From Tritrichomonas musculus (lineage: Eukaryota; Parabasalia; Tritrichomonadida; Tritrichomonadidae), in contig JAPFFF010000011.1 in assembly GCA_039105265.1 (NCBI GenBank), positions 1,736,001 through 1,800,000 on the forward strand: a DNA stretch of 64,000 nucleotides. The letters run 5' to 3'. Below the pieces are notes generated by a model that saw only the letters and a program-made list of their open reading frames with translations, was not told where the DNA came from and ran no database searches. Below, one piece after another: positions 17,938 to 27,852 of this stretch. A program made the translations under genes and the position numbers. Each line of letters opens with the position of its first letter. Within the stretch, counting starts at the first letter, position 1.

Positions 17938-20900
17938 ATGTTTACGATTGAGCAGAGCGGACACATAACAAAAACAAATACCATTGACGGATTGATTAAC
18001 GAATACATTAAAAGATATGTCGATAATTATGTTATCAAAGGTGATTCATCGAACGGAAACGTAGGAGGTTCAAACGGTCATGGAATCACTGAGGAACAAT
18101 TGAATGAAGCTGTTAACGGATTGCGTGATTATGTTATCAACAATTACGCTTTATCAACTGATATACCCGAACCAATTGATTTAACGAATTATGCATTGAA
18201 GACGGATATACCAGAAGTACTCAAAAATAGTGAGTTACAATTGAACATAAAAGAACTATTACCAGACGAAATGTTTCAGAAATTGATGGCTGAAGATGTT
18301 AAACCATTATCAGCTCAAGCATCAATGTGTTTAACAAGTATAGCAGCTAATGAAGGTCTTCAATCGGCTTTGGATGTTTGTGCCGAACGATATGTTCCAA
18401 AAGATGATTTGAAGAATTACATCACGAGAGATAATTTGAATGTATCAACTGAATACACAATTGAAATCAAGACATATATGTTTCCTAATATAGGTCCAGT
18501 ACCAGAAGAATATGAAGAAAACGGAATGGATACATCTCACGTTTTACCGTTCAAAGAAGGAACACATTTGGTTGGTTATAAATTTGACAATAGTGGTAAT
18601 ATATTCCATTTTGATATCAGATTCAAGACAAATGAATTATATGCTGATGATGAATATAACGTTAAACAACATGAAGCTGAAGGATTTGAAAGTGAAGGTG
18701 AGTATTTTGAATTAGTGTGGGATGAAGTTAGTGGAGCAATTTATGATAGATATCAATACCTTCCAATAACAATAACATTAGCAGAAACAGAAGAAAGATT
18801 AGCATTGAAGAGTGATATACCTGAACCAGTTGACTTGACACCGTATTATACTAGTGCACAAGCTGATGAGAAGTTTGTTGATGAGGATGAATTGGCTTAT
18901 GAATTGGATAAGTATGAAACGAAAACAGTTGCAGAAGGAAAATATGCTTTGAAAAGTGAGATTCCAGAGATTATTGAGGGTCAAACAACAATTCAATTCG
19001 AAATCGTCAATAATACAATTCCTGATTTGGATTACAACACATATCATGAACTGATTGAGCAATACGGGTTGGATATTGTTTCATCAAACAGTTTTTATAC
19101 GGGTCATTATGTTCATGTAGACTATTCGTACAATGACGATGATGACGATAAACCCTCTCAGATAATGCGTATCGAAGGAAGTGATTCAAGTATTTGGTTT
19201 TTGTATGACAGCCATGAATTAATCAATCCAGGAACTGGCGATACACCAGAAGTTTTATCGTGTTCAATTACCAAAACTATCGAACCAACAGACAGAAACG
19301 CTTATTCAGCTAGATATGTGTCGAACACTTATGCTTTGAAGACGGATATACCAGAACCAGTTGACTTGACACCGTATTATACTAGTGCACAAGCTGATGA
19401 GAAGTTTGTTGATGAAGATGAATTAGCTTATGAATTAGATAAATATGCATTGAAAACAGATATACCAACAATTCCAACTGATTTGGTTAATGAATCTGCA
19501 TTGAATACTGCATTATACGGAACTGAATTGAATATTGAATATCCGAATCCCGTTCGTGATTATATATTTGTAAAACCATACTTACCAGAAACCGATATAC
19601 ATGTGATATTTGATGTTAATTGGGGTTCTAACAAGGATTACATTAACAATATTCAGCATTTTGATTTGATATTCAAGCCTTATGAAAAATATATGAGAGG
19701 ATATAGAATGATGTTAGATAATGGATTATCTATTGTATGGTATGACCGTGGTGAATTTATGTTGTGTAATTCAAGTGGCAATACTCAATGGTTAATCAAC
19801 GTCATTAAAGCACAAATCGAATCACCATTTATTAAAACTGCAAATGTTGTTGATGAAAATCCAGAACAAATCACAATTCAATGTACACAGAATGAAAGTG
19901 GTTGTGTAGTTCCTGATGATGATATAAGAAGAGTATTCACAACCAAAAATATTATCGTCAAATTCAAACGAAATGCTGATGATGCATCATATGAAGAAGT
20001 TGAATACGAATACAGTTTATATAAAAGTTTGAATATGATTTACAAATCAACAAGCAATGAATTAATAAATATTAATTATAATACCCATATCGTTTCATTG
20101 AGAGCTGAGGATGATACACTAACCAATATTTATGATGCGTCTATCACATTAATCCGCAGCCGACCTGTGAATGATGATATGATTACTTCGGTGAAATATG
20201 TGAATGATAACTTTGCTCTGAAGTCAAACGTCATAACAGAAGAACAACTAATAAAAAAATGTGCTATTGATTGCGGACCGATTACAGAGGGCGGTGAAAT
20301 ATCAATTCATTATCTAAAACTTGAAGATAAGGTAATTAAACTGGAATACATAGTAGGTGATTATGCGCTATGTTTGGAAATAAGAATATTATTCTATGAT
20401 ACAGCCGCAAATCCTCATAACATTGTTCTTGTATTACATCAAAGAACTGTGTATTTCGACAATTTCAAATTCCCATTCTATTATGAAGACACTGTTGATA
20501 TAACATCAGGAAGACCCCTGACATATAATTTCCCAATAGGCGGATATTCTTGGACAACTACTCAGGAATTATTAGATGCTAAACAAATATATTCAAGATG
20601 CATCATGTCCCGAGGTTATTTAGCAAAATATAAGGCTGCTATTTACGGTGCACAATCAAACACAACAATCACTCATTACTCACCGATTGAATCATCAATG
20701 AACTCTGTTAGTGATTTCGTTATAGGTTCTCCTGTGTATATGACAGGTAAGGTTTACAAACATGTTGGTGATGAATGGAAACCATCAACAGCTGATGATA
20801 CAACTGATTGTATTTGTAGTGTAAAGACATCAGGAACATGGAAAGAATATGTCGGTATATGTGTGAGAATCGATGACAAAAATAAATGTATCACATTCGC

Positions 20901-21099
20901 AAGTCATGGCGATTACATTTGCAAAGTTAATGATTCATCATGTTATTCAATCGGGGATGAGGTGTTTATCGATAATGAAGACAATAAGCTGAAAGTTCTT
21001 TCAGGAGAGACAGCAATAACATCAAAAATAAAACGCATGACTGTTGGAATCATTACAAGTATCATTGATGAAAGAACATTAGCTGTATTCAAAGAGTAA
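17938..21099 (+). CDS. Large fibre-like virion protein with phage-tail-fibre-type repeats (MavB)
   Basis: A 1053-residue protein. The N-terminal ~40 residues (MFTIEQSG, NTIDGLINEYIK) are conserved in MavA and may anchor it. The body alternates short linkers of the type NYALKTDIPEPVDL, which recur at least five times, with ~130-residue beta-rich modules marked by FD(I/L)-FK motifs. The ALKTDIP pattern is common in trimeric phage tail fibres. The last ~150 residues (HYSPIESS, DFVIGSPVYMTGKVYK, SHGDYICKVNDSSCY, SIGDEVFID) form a conserved end domain, a good candidate for the tip. There is no signal peptide or membrane segment. Receptor binding is inferred, not shown. Confidence 0.7.
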   Translation: MFTIEQSGHITKTNTIDGLINEYIKRYVDNYVIKGDSSNGNVGGSNGHGITEEQLNEAVNGLRDYVINNYALSTDIPEPIDLTNYALKTDIPEVLKNSELQLNIKELLPDEMFQKLMAEDVKPLSAQASMCLTSIAANEGLQSALDVCAERYVPKDDLKNYITRDNLNVSTEYTIEIKTYMFPNIGPVPEEYEENGMDTSHVLPFKEGTHLVGYKFDNSGNIFHFDIRFKTNELYADDEYNVKQHEAEGFESEGEYFELVWDEVSGAIYDRYQYLPITITLAETEERLALKSDIPEPVDLTPYYTSAQADEKFVDEDELAYELDKYETKTVAEGKYALKSEIPEIIEGQTTIQFEIVNNTIPDLDYNTYHELIEQYGLDIVSSNSFYTGHYVHVDYSYNDDDDDKPSQIMRIEGSDSSIWFLYDSHELINPGTGDTPEVLSCSITKTIEPTDRNAYSARYVSNTYALKTDIPEPVDLTPYYTSAQADEKFVDEDELAYELDKYALKTDIPTIPTDLVNESALNTALYGTELNIEYPNPVRDYIFVKPYLPETDIHVIFDVNWGSNKDYINNIQHFDLIFKPYEKYMRGYRMMLDNGLSIVWYDRGEFMLCNSSGNTQWLINVIKAQIESPFIKTANVVDENPEQITIQCTQNESGCVVPDDDIRRVFTTKNIIVKFKRNADDASYEEVEYEYSLYKSLNMIYKSTSNELININYNTHIVSLRAEDDTLTNIYDASITLIRSRPVNDDMITSVKYVNDNFALKSNVITEEQLIKKCAIDCGPITEGGEISIHYLKLEDKVIKLEYIVGDYALCLEIRILFYDTAANPHNIVLVLHQRTVYFDNFKFPFYYEDTVDITSGRPLTYNFPIGGYSWTTTQELLDAKQIYSRCIMSRGYLAKYKAAIYGAQSNTTITHYSPIESSMNSVSDFVIGSPVYMTGKVYKHVGDEWKPSTADDTTDCICSVKTSGTWKEYVGICVRIDDKNKCITFASHGDYICKVNDSSCYSIGDEVFIDNEDNKLKVLSGETAITSKIKRMTVGIITSIIDERTLAVFKE
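18826..19446 (+). repeat. 90-bp direct repeat inside the fibre gene
   Basis: Copies at 18826-18915 and 19357-19446 differ at only about five third-codon positions and encode the same PVDLTPYYTSAQADEKF-type linker followed by DEDELAYELDKY. The near identity shows a recent internal duplication of a linker unit and illustrates how the fibre grows or shrinks by module gain. Confidence 0.85.
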
Positions 21100-21290
21100 A
21101 TCAATTGATTGATTTTCATTTTATTTTTGTTCATTTATTTATTAATTCATGGTTTCAATACATATCTGGTCAAAGAAGAATTTTTCTTCAGAAAAAGTTC
21201 TCGAAAAATTTTTCGCAAATATTGCTATAAATGTGTAAACCAATATAGTATATAACCATTTAAATATAAATCTGTAAATGAAAACTATTA
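21100..21290. other. AT-rich intergenic segment after the fibre gene
   Basis: There is no convincing gene here or in the rest of the 640-bp gap to 21740. Reading frames on both strands in the gap are short, lack initiator-like leaders and have no match in MavA. The segment contains a short hairpin GAAGAATTTTTCTTC at about 21175 and is otherwise featureless. The tRNA-like sequence and the inverted repeats further on are listed separately. Confidence 0.5.
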
Positions 21291-21378
21291 TTATACGGCA
21301 ATGATATGGCATGATGGGTATTGCGTCTACAGAGACCTTGTAAAGGTGGTAGGTTCGATTCACATACATGACACTTTT
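21291..21378 (+). other. tRNA-like sequence
   Basis: TGGCATGATGG at 21307-21317 resembles a pol III A box (and a tRNA D arm with GG in the loop). GGTTCGATTC at 21352-21361 is a near-perfect B box/T loop, 34 bp further on. A possible anticodon hairpin ACCTTGTAAAGGT lies between, and TTTT at 21375-21378 could end transcription. However, the T stem and acceptor stem pair poorly when folded by eye. It is either a degraded tRNA, a tRNA-like pol III transcript, or chance similarity. Confidence 0.3.
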
Positions 21379-21515
21379 CTGTATTATTTTATATATTATC
21401 CTAGAAAATGTAGAAAGCAACCGCTGGATTCGAAAGATAATAATATAAGAGAGGCAGAATGTACAACCCGTATACATTAAAACAATTCATGAAAAAAAAC
21501 TATTATAAATGGTTT

Positions 21516-21654
21516 CCCACAAAGAACCGTCAAAAAACTAAAAACACTTTAACGTGTTCCCACAAAGAACCGTCAAAATACACCGTACTCTTTACATTAA
21601 TAATCTTTATACATATTACTTTAATAATAACACTGAATGACGGTTCTTTGTGGG
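21516..21654. repeat. CCCACAAAGAACCGTCA repeats, two direct and one inverted
   Basis: CCCACAAAGAACCGTCAAAA occurs at 21516-21535 and 21559-21578, and its reverse complement (17 bp) at 21638-21654, so either left copy can pair with the right one to form a long hairpin. It lies in the gap between the fibre and KilA-N genes, in no frame. It could be a regulator or replication site, a pol III-linked structure or the remains of a small inverted-repeat transposon; no target duplication was found. Confidence 0.7.
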
Positions 21655-21740
21655 TTTTTGCCCCGAAGTTCTATTTTTTTTTTTCAATCAGTGGAGCACA
21701 AAAATAAAAACATTTAAATGTGTCATTTGTTTTTATTCAT

Positions 21741-22496
21741 TTATGATTGAAATTGATTGAAGTATTCATCAATGAGTGTGTGTAATTGTTCAAGATGTCT
21801 TGTTTGAATTCTTATCGTACACATATTGATATCGTAATCATCAGCACCAAATGTACGTTTGACAATATTTTTGATATCTTTGTTCGGACTCATCGCTATT
21901 GGTAAATTATCTTTGAAATACCATCTTTCTTCTTCATTACGGTAATGATTGATGATTTGTCGAAAGTTAGATTTATGACGACGGACTAAATGAAGAATAA
22001 CATTTTCATTATCGTTTGGTATTGTATCTTTCCAAATCAAATATTTATAATCATGTTCCCTATTGACTGGAACCATTCGAGGTCGTTGTTCATTGATTGT
22101 TTCAGTTAATTGTTGTTTTTCACGTTCAAAATGAGAATCAAGAAGCTTCATGATATTCCAAGCATATTTTGGTGATGCCCACATGGCAACATGATTGACA
22201 AGCAATCGGTGAACATAATAACCTCGTAATTGAACTGGCAATTCATCACGTTTTTCATATAATTTTTCTAGGCTCGGAATTCCGAGGGTAGCATTTTCAA
22301 GGAATTCTTTGGTTGATTTGTTTTCGAACCAATGAAAAGCATTCTTTGTTGATTTACAAGCTGTTATGATTGATTGCATTTGATACATATCATCTTGTTT
22401 TGAATGAATGATTCTTAAATGTTGATTGTATTGAAGATATTCATAATCATTGTTGATGGCTTGAACTGTTGCTGTTTGGTTGTTAGTTGCTGACAT
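21741..22496 (-). CDS. KilA-N domain protein (MavB)
   Basis: A 251-residue protein. Residues ~18-125 fit the KilA-N DNA-binding domain of large DNA viruses and phages: a short first strand (YLQYNQHLRIIH), DMYQMQSIITACKS, the W in FHWFENKSTKEFLE, then GYYVHRLLVNHVAMWASPKYAWNIMKLLDSHF, here with its standard H-L--H-A-W-SP pattern. The C-terminal half (YLIWKDTIPN, LHLVRRHKSNF, KDIKNIVKRTF) is a second conserved domain. The MavA homolog is at 45228-45971. Probably a transcription or replication regulator. It precedes PolB on the same strand order as in MavA. Confidence 0.8.
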   Translation of the reverse strand: MSATNNQTATVQAINNDYEYLQYNQHLRIIHSKQDDMYQMQSIITACKSTKNAFHWFENKSTKEFLENATLGIPSLEKLYEKRDELPVQLRGYYVHRLLVNHVAMWASPKYAWNIMKLLDSHFEREKQQLTETINEQRPRMVPVNREHDYKYLIWKDTIPNDNENVILHLVRRHKSNFRQIINHYRNEEERWYFKDNLPIAMSPNKDIKNIVKRTFGADDYDINMCTIRIQTRHLEQLHTLIDEYFNQFQS

Positions 22497-22611
22497 TGTA
22501 GCTGTTTGATTAGCTGATAAAAAATTGATTTAAAAATAAAACAATTTTGCAAAGCAAAAGGGGACCTTGTCCCTTCAAAAATAAATTGATTTTCATTGAT
22601 TGTTTTTCTAC

Positions 22612-22627
22612 TGCGGAAATTTCCGCA
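22612..22627. terminator. Perfect 16-bp palindrome after PolB (MavB)
   Basis: TGCGGAAATTTCCGCA starts 11 bp beyond the polB stop (on the minus strand). It is GC-richer than its surroundings. A second hairpin (GGGACCTTGTCCC, about 22560) follows. MavA has an unrelated 20-bp palindrome at the same place, so the structure, not the sequence, is kept. An RNA 3'-end hairpin is a reasonable guess. Confidence 0.5.
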
Positions 22628-22637
22628 CTAACTTCAT

Positions 22638-25600
22638 TTAATGGTTTTCAATGAAATAATCCTTTGCAGTGAAACCATTGACATAAGGACAGCAACAATG
22701 ATTCGATAAAACTAACATTTTTGAATGTGCTGCTGTTAATGCATTTTTGATAACAGTTATCTTGCTCATCAGTTGTGCATTCATTTGAAGGTTTATGTTC
22801 TTTCCTTTCATTACTGATTGCTTTTCAATGACATTTTTGTAATCACTTGATTTGATGTTGTTCTTCTTCAATGAAACACCTTTGAGCTTTAATGAAATTG
22901 TTTTGTCATCTGACCAAATCGTATAACACTTGGCACATAAAGCAACTTGATTTGCTCCGAACTTTTCTACACAGCATCCGAGTATCTTTTTCTCATCATA
23001 TACATCATTGATTGCAGGGTTTGGCATAAAGCTATAAATGTGTTTGTCATAAAATGTTTTGTCTTTGATGACGTAATCAAACAACTGGTCAATCGGTTTA
23101 TCCATATCACCAGCGATAGACATGTACAGACTATCTGTATCGACCGAGTTGAAATGAATTTTATTCATGTCAATGCATTTGTATAGAAAGTCATAAAGGA
23201 AAGTCAAATACCAATATTTCGCATTATCCAATGTCCAAAATGATTCCTGAAGACATGTATTACATTTGAATGAATGAGGTTGTGATTGTATCAAATAACA
23301 ATCATTTGACAATTTACATCCATTGCGATAAGTATCGGATGCAATCAATTGAAAGGCTTTATTTTTATCAACAATTCTGACTTTATTAAAGTTCTCTGAA
23401 TTCATACCGTCATATCCGTAAGATCCGTTCATACTAATCTTGTAAAACTTTTCGTTCCCGTGTGCCTTTCCTGACAATATATCTTGACGCTTCTTCATAA
23501 ACTCACAAACAAATTGATTGAATCCGTCATGAGCTTCATATAAACTTAAGCTCTTAATGTCATCAACAATAAGTCCGTGGTCGATTAAAAACCATAAAAG
23601 GTAATTCGAGAACGTCATAAATGTTCCGCATGTATCAAGCAACATTGTCAGCTTTCTTGTTTCTTTATCGGCTGAATTCAGTTTATTGTCTTTCATATAT
23701 TTGTACATATAGCTTCCAATCGTTTGCTCATCATTCATTATATTGATATTTCTAAACACAGGAGGGAAATTAATCAAATCGTTGATTTTATTCTTTGGAC
23801 ATCTCAATTTGACTTCAGCTTTGAATATAAACTCAGGGTTTGCATCAAATCGCTTCTTTGATTGAATGATATTCATTGCAGTATTAAGAACCTTTTCATT
23901 CTTGTTTCCTTGTTCATCATAAACATCAAATCGTTTTATAAATGAACCAGGCATGTACATGATTCCTCCGTGATAAGGATTGAATGAATGTTTTACTGAA
24001 CTGAATGATGAGGGATACAATGAATTGAAATCAATACCAGCAACGTGTGAAACTATGTTTGAAGTGTCATAGCTAATGATTCTGTCATTAACGGCATCAT
24101 ATTTGAGTTTATTGATTAATGTTTGACCTCTAATGTTCACTCGATGAAGTACATTTGATAATCCTCCCGTTATGTTCTCTCTCAAATTGTAGTATTCTTT
24201 TTCATCAGTTATGAGTGTTGGCAGGTGATGGAGCTTGCAGAATTTCTTCAATTGTATTTTGGTTCTTGTTATCTTGTCATCATCTCTTTGTCTTAAACGA
24301 TTACATTCAGCACAAGCAAGTAAACAGTTATCAATCTGATGTCCTTTGTTGTTATCTATTCTGTCAAGTGTCGGTTTGTTGTTGTAAGTAAAGTGTTCAC
24401 CACATAAATGACATTTACCTGTTTCATTTGATTCATACAATTTCATGAATGCTTCGAAATCCTTTTCACTAACACATTTTGAAATATCTCGTTGATTTTG
24501 ATTTGATTGAAGCGATGAATCGCCTTTTTGCGAGCAAAAATTATGTTTCATGTCTTGCTTTCGATAATTATCACATTTATTTAACCACCATTTCATTGTT
24601 GGTTTGAATGTATTCATCTTGTTGATGATTTCATAGTCGTTCTTCGGATTAAAATCTTTGTAAGCAAGAGCATATTTGATACATGATGCGTTCTTTGACA
24701 ATGAAAGATTGCTAATCAAATCAACTTTATATTCAGCATTCATTTGAATAAGGTTGTCAATAGGATTAATCATCATTTCAACATCATTGTCATTGTATGA
24801 TAACAAATAATCCCAACGTGTTGCAAACCTCTTTGAATCAATCAAATACTCTTCATAATCAGCTTTTGTTAATGGATTCTTTTGATTGAGATAACTGTAG
24901 AAGTCTTCATATTTGAACGGTTCATTCTTTGATAACACTTCATTATAATTCTCGCTGTTGATTGCTTCATAAGGAAATACACCTTTCGAACTGTTAGATA
25001 TACCGCCAAAATCGATTCCAAACTGTTTGAGTGTTCCTCCAGCAACAAATGCTTGTGCGTCAATGAATCGTAATCGAATAGGATACTTTGATGATTTCAA
25101 TATAAATTGTTTCAATGATGTAGCTGTTCCAATCATTCCGCTATCGATAGACCAATGATTTTTAATCAATTGCTCTTTGAATAAGTTTGAATCAAATCGT
25201 GATGAATTAAAACCGAATACTGTTATTGTTTTCAATGATGTATCTATTTTATTGAGTTCTTCTTCCGATTTATCTTTGATGAATGATTTCAAATGATTCA
25301 ACTTATCAGCATACACATCACAGCCAGCAACAAATAACCAGTCAATCCATTTGGCAATGAAGTCATTTGTTCGTATATCAAAGTTCTTTGTTATCAATCC
25401 TTTATCAAGCTTCACACATGATGAAACACTCAAAGGAATCAATCGAGAATTGATAACAGATTTATCACTGACTTTCTTTTCAATCTTTTGTTCCATTGTT
25501 TCAAAATCATAAGTGATATAATGAATTGTTGGCTTCCATTCAAGTTCATATGAAAGACAATACAAATAAACAGGATTGTTTAAAATGTGTGGACAATATG

Positions 25601-27221
25601 GTAAAGCTTCTCGTGAAGGTATGAAATCCTTTTTGAATTTGCCTCCTAGCTTCTCACATTTATCTACATGTCTGTTGAATCTATCCATATGTTCATGACC
25701 TTTGTGAATGTATGAACCACAATGAGGACAAATATGAATATTTGTTAATGCTTCAGCATTGATGATGTACATTATGTGAATTATCTTATCCTTTGAATAC
25801 AAGAGAGCTGAAAACGTTTTGTTTGATTCGTCTGTGTTATGCCATTGGTCTTGTAAATCGAAAAAGCCTTTTTTATCTGTTTCAGTTTGGTTGTATTCAT
25901 AAATGTTGACATTGATGTTATGATTCTTCGCTGATTCTTTCATTTCTTCAATTGTGATTCCTTTGAAGGTGTTGATTAATTGTTTTGCTGCTTTTGAAGG
26001 CTTCTTTGTATAACTCAAACCGTGTTCATCACATAATATTTTCTTTGCTGCTGCTGTTCTGTCAGAGATTTTAAATGTTCGTGTTTCAATAAGTTGCTTA
26101 TTCAAACAACAAGCAAGGAAACGATACCAACACAAACAATCATCAACGTTATCAATAATGATATATTTATTTTTGCCAAACAATTCTGAAACTTCATCAA
26201 TCTTTCCTGTTATCTTAACAACTCGTGAGATTGTAAACGAAACAGACCAAACGATACATAATTTGATGTTTGAAGTAGTGGTTTCATATTCATGTATTTT
26301 TGATTCAACATACAGTTTAACTTTGTCAACATCTTTACTCTCTCTAACTATTATCGGAATTGATGATTTATAGTTCTTCCATTTGATTTCACTTGCTTCA
26401 TACGTATATCTTTCGTTTTCATTCTTGGGCGGTATCTCAAATATGCCTGTCAATTGAAAATATATTTTGAACGGTTTCACTTCTTGTTTAAACACTGTCT
26501 CAGTTAAATATTCATTGATGTCTTCAATTGATGAAACTCCGTTTTTGTAATATATTTTGATTGGTTCTTTACTGTCTTCATCTAATCGTTCAACCTTTTC
26601 ACTATCATTTGGGAATTGGTCAATGAAATGACTGCATGCTTCGACGGCTTCATCAAAGTTTTCAGGTTCATTGATTATGAAATATGAATCATGTTTTGAA
26701 TGAACACCTTTATAGCCAAACTTTTTGATGTATTCAATTAATTCAGCATTTTCATTGTTGAATCGAATATCTTCATATCGTTGAGGTTGTTTGTTTGTCT
26801 TTGGTGGTAATGGTCTCAATAATATATTTTCAGATTTAATTAATTGAAGGGCTTTGTTGAGTGCATCATGAGCAATTTTAATGTTGTCCTCGATTTGTTT
26901 TTGTTTTAGTTTTTGTTCATCATCTTGTTCTTCTTCTTCAAATTGTTCCTCTTCCTCCTCTTCTTCTTGTTCTTCTGCTTCTTTCTTCATTCTATTGACG
27001 AAAGCTAATATTGTTGTATCATTGATTCTATCACCTTCATGTTCTCTAAAACCGAATGAAGTTAGATAGTTTTCTAAGATTGATTTGAAGTGTTTAACAT
27101 CATAATCACTAGGTTTAGATGTTGATAAGCGAGGTTTTAATTGAAGTTCATTATTGATATACCTGATTTGTTCAATAACAAATGATTTGGTATCTTTTTG
27201 ATAGTAATAACGCGAACTCAT
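22638..27221 (-). CDS. polB: Protein-primed-type family B DNA polymerase with internal HNH domain (MavB)
   Basis: A 1527-residue replicative polymerase. The N-terminal ~450 residues are unassigned, with an acidic Glu/Gln run near 85-105. A Cys-rich part near 355-500 ends in a zinc-finger-like C-x2-C-x4-H...H-x3-C (CPHCGSYIHKG). 3'-5' exonuclease motifs: YDFETM (~570), FNSSRFDSN and YNDND. Polymerase motifs: A, DFNSLYPS (~1062); B, K--MNGSYGYDG; C, VDTDS (~1361). Between exonuclease and motif A lies an HNH/endonuclease VII-like domain (CHLCGEHF, TLDRIDN, CAECN, ~934). It copies the Maverick genome, probably from a protein primer. The MavA copy is at 51771-56645 and shares the HNH domain. Confidence 0.92.
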   Translation of the reverse strand: MSSRYYYQKDTKSFVIEQIRYINNELQLKPRLSTSKPSDYDVKHFKSILENYLTSFGFREHEGDRINDTTILAFVNRMKKEAEEQEEEEEEEQFEEEEQDDEQKLKQKQIEDNIKIAHDALNKALQLIKSENILLRPLPPKTNKQPQRYEDIRFNNENAELIEYIKKFGYKGVHSKHDSYFIINEPENFDEAVEACSHFIDQFPNDSEKVERLDEDSKEPIKIYYKNGVSSIEDINEYLTETVFKQEVKPFKIYFQLTGIFEIPPKNENERYTYEASEIKWKNYKSSIPIIVRESKDVDKVKLYVESKIHEYETTTSNIKLCIVWSVSFTISRVVKITGKIDEVSELFGKNKYIIIDNVDDCLCWYRFLACCLNKQLIETRTFKISDRTAAAKKILCDEHGLSYTKKPSKAAKQLINTFKGITIEEMKESAKNHNINVNIYEYNQTETDKKGFFDLQDQWHNTDESNKTFSALLYSKDKIIHIMYIINAEALTNIHICPHCGSYIHKGHEHMDRFNRHVDKCEKLGGKFKKDFIPSREALPYCPHILNNPVYLYCLSYELEWKPTIHYITYDFETMEQKIEKKVSDKSVINSRLIPLSVSSCVKLDKGLITKNFDIRTNDFIAKWIDWLFVAGCDVYADKLNHLKSFIKDKSEEELNKIDTSLKTITVFGFNSSRFDSNLFKEQLIKNHWSIDSGMIGTATSLKQFILKSSKYPIRLRFIDAQAFVAGGTLKQFGIDFGGISNSSKGVFPYEAINSENYNEVLSKNEPFKYEDFYSYLNQKNPLTKADYEEYLIDSKRFATRWDYLLSYNDNDVEMMINPIDNLIQMNAEYKVDLISNLSLSKNASCIKYALAYKDFNPKNDYEIINKMNTFKPTMKWWLNKCDNYRKQDMKHNFCSQKGDSSLQSNQNQRDISKCVSEKDFEAFMKLYESNETGKCHLCGEHFTYNNKPTLDRIDNNKGHQIDNCLLACAECNRLRQRDDDKITRTKIQLKKFCKLHHLPTLITDEKEYYNLRENITGGLSNVLHRVNIRGQTLINKLKYDAVNDRIISYDTSNIVSHVAGIDFNSLYPSSFSSVKHSFNPYHGGIMYMPGSFIKRFDVYDEQGNKNEKVLNTAMNIIQSKKRFDANPEFIFKAEVKLRCPKNKINDLINFPPVFRNINIMNDEQTIGSYMYKYMKDNKLNSADKETRKLTMLLDTCGTFMTFSNYLLWFLIDHGLIVDDIKSLSLYEAHDGFNQFVCEFMKKRQDILSGKAHGNEKFYKISMNGSYGYDGMNSENFNKVRIVDKNKAFQLIASDTYRNGCKLSNDCYLIQSQPHSFKCNTCLQESFWTLDNAKYWYLTFLYDFLYKCIDMNKIHFNSVDTDSLYMSIAGDMDKPIDQLFDYVIKDKTFYDKHIYSFMPNPAINDVYDEKKILGCCVEKFGANQVALCAKCYTIWSDDKTISLKLKGVSLKKNNIKSSDYKNVIEKQSVMKGKNINLQMNAQLMSKITVIKNALTAAHSKMLVLSNHCCCPYVNGFTAKDYFIENH

Positions 27222-27308
27222 TTATGATATAATTAAAAAATCAAATTATTTGAAATTTGAAAAATGTTAAATCAAAAAAAAATAATTCAGGTTTTTTATT
27301 TCATTGAA

Positions 27309-27815
27309 ATGACAGAATTAATAGAGATATTGAAACATGTTGATGCAATCCGTCATTTGTTAACGATATTGATTGCTAAATCAGATGACCATGAAGCTTT
27401 CAGGAACCTTGTGAATAACGTTTCATTTGACAATGACAATAATGATTCATCATCAGATGATGAAAATCTACCCCATTTCTCTGAACAAAATAGTTTATTG
27501 AATGATATAACACCAAAAAGTGATAAACCAAAGCGCTCCATATTCAATTCATCAAAGTTCTTAAACACTCATGAACGTGAATTAGTTATACAGTTCCTTG
27601 ATGAAGAACGAATGAATGAAATTAATAAGTTGCCAGCACATAAACAAGCATCATACACAAAACTATTAATCAAAAAGCATTTAAACATAGATATATCAAC
27701 GTACATGGTTAACAAGATTCTCACATTGAAAAGGCAACAGACTCATGACAATGATGACAATGATAACAATAACAATAATAACAATAACAATCAAAGAAGA
27801 CCACAATTGATTTGA
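27309..27815 (+). CDS. Conserved small Maverick protein, possible DNA-binding (MavB)
   Basis: A 168-residue protein from Met at 27309 (MTELIEILKHV), chosen because TTTCATTGAA directly precedes it; an earlier Met at 27264 would lie inside the leader. It has a helical N-terminus, an acidic linker (NDNNDSSSDDE) and a conserved C-terminal domain (NSSKFLNTHERELVIQF, LNIDISTYMVNKIL) shared with the MavA gene at 4735-5145, ending in a poly-Asn run encoded by AAC/AAT repeats at 27765-27795. It is divergent from polB. It may be a regulator; the family is not recognised. Confidence 0.6.
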   Translation: MTELIEILKHVDAIRHLLTILIAKSDDHEAFRNLVNNVSFDNDNNDSSSDDENLPHFSEQNSLLNDITPKSDKPKRSIFNSSKFLNTHERELVIQFLDEERMNEINKLPAHKQASYTKLLIKKHLNIDISTYMVNKILTLKRQQTHDNDDNDNNNNNNNNNQRRPQLI

Positions 27816-27852
27816 ATTCATTGAATCTTTTGAAGTTTTATTTTTGGTTTAA

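Noticed and set aside
21142-21707. Frames of 111 and 82 codons on opposite strands in the gap after the fibre gene
   Set aside because: They overlap the tRNA-like and repeat sequences, lack leader motifs and have no MavA counterpart.
27765-27795. AAC/AAT microsatellite as a separate repeat element
   Set aside because: It lies in frame at the end of a gene and encodes poly-Asn, so it is described with that gene.
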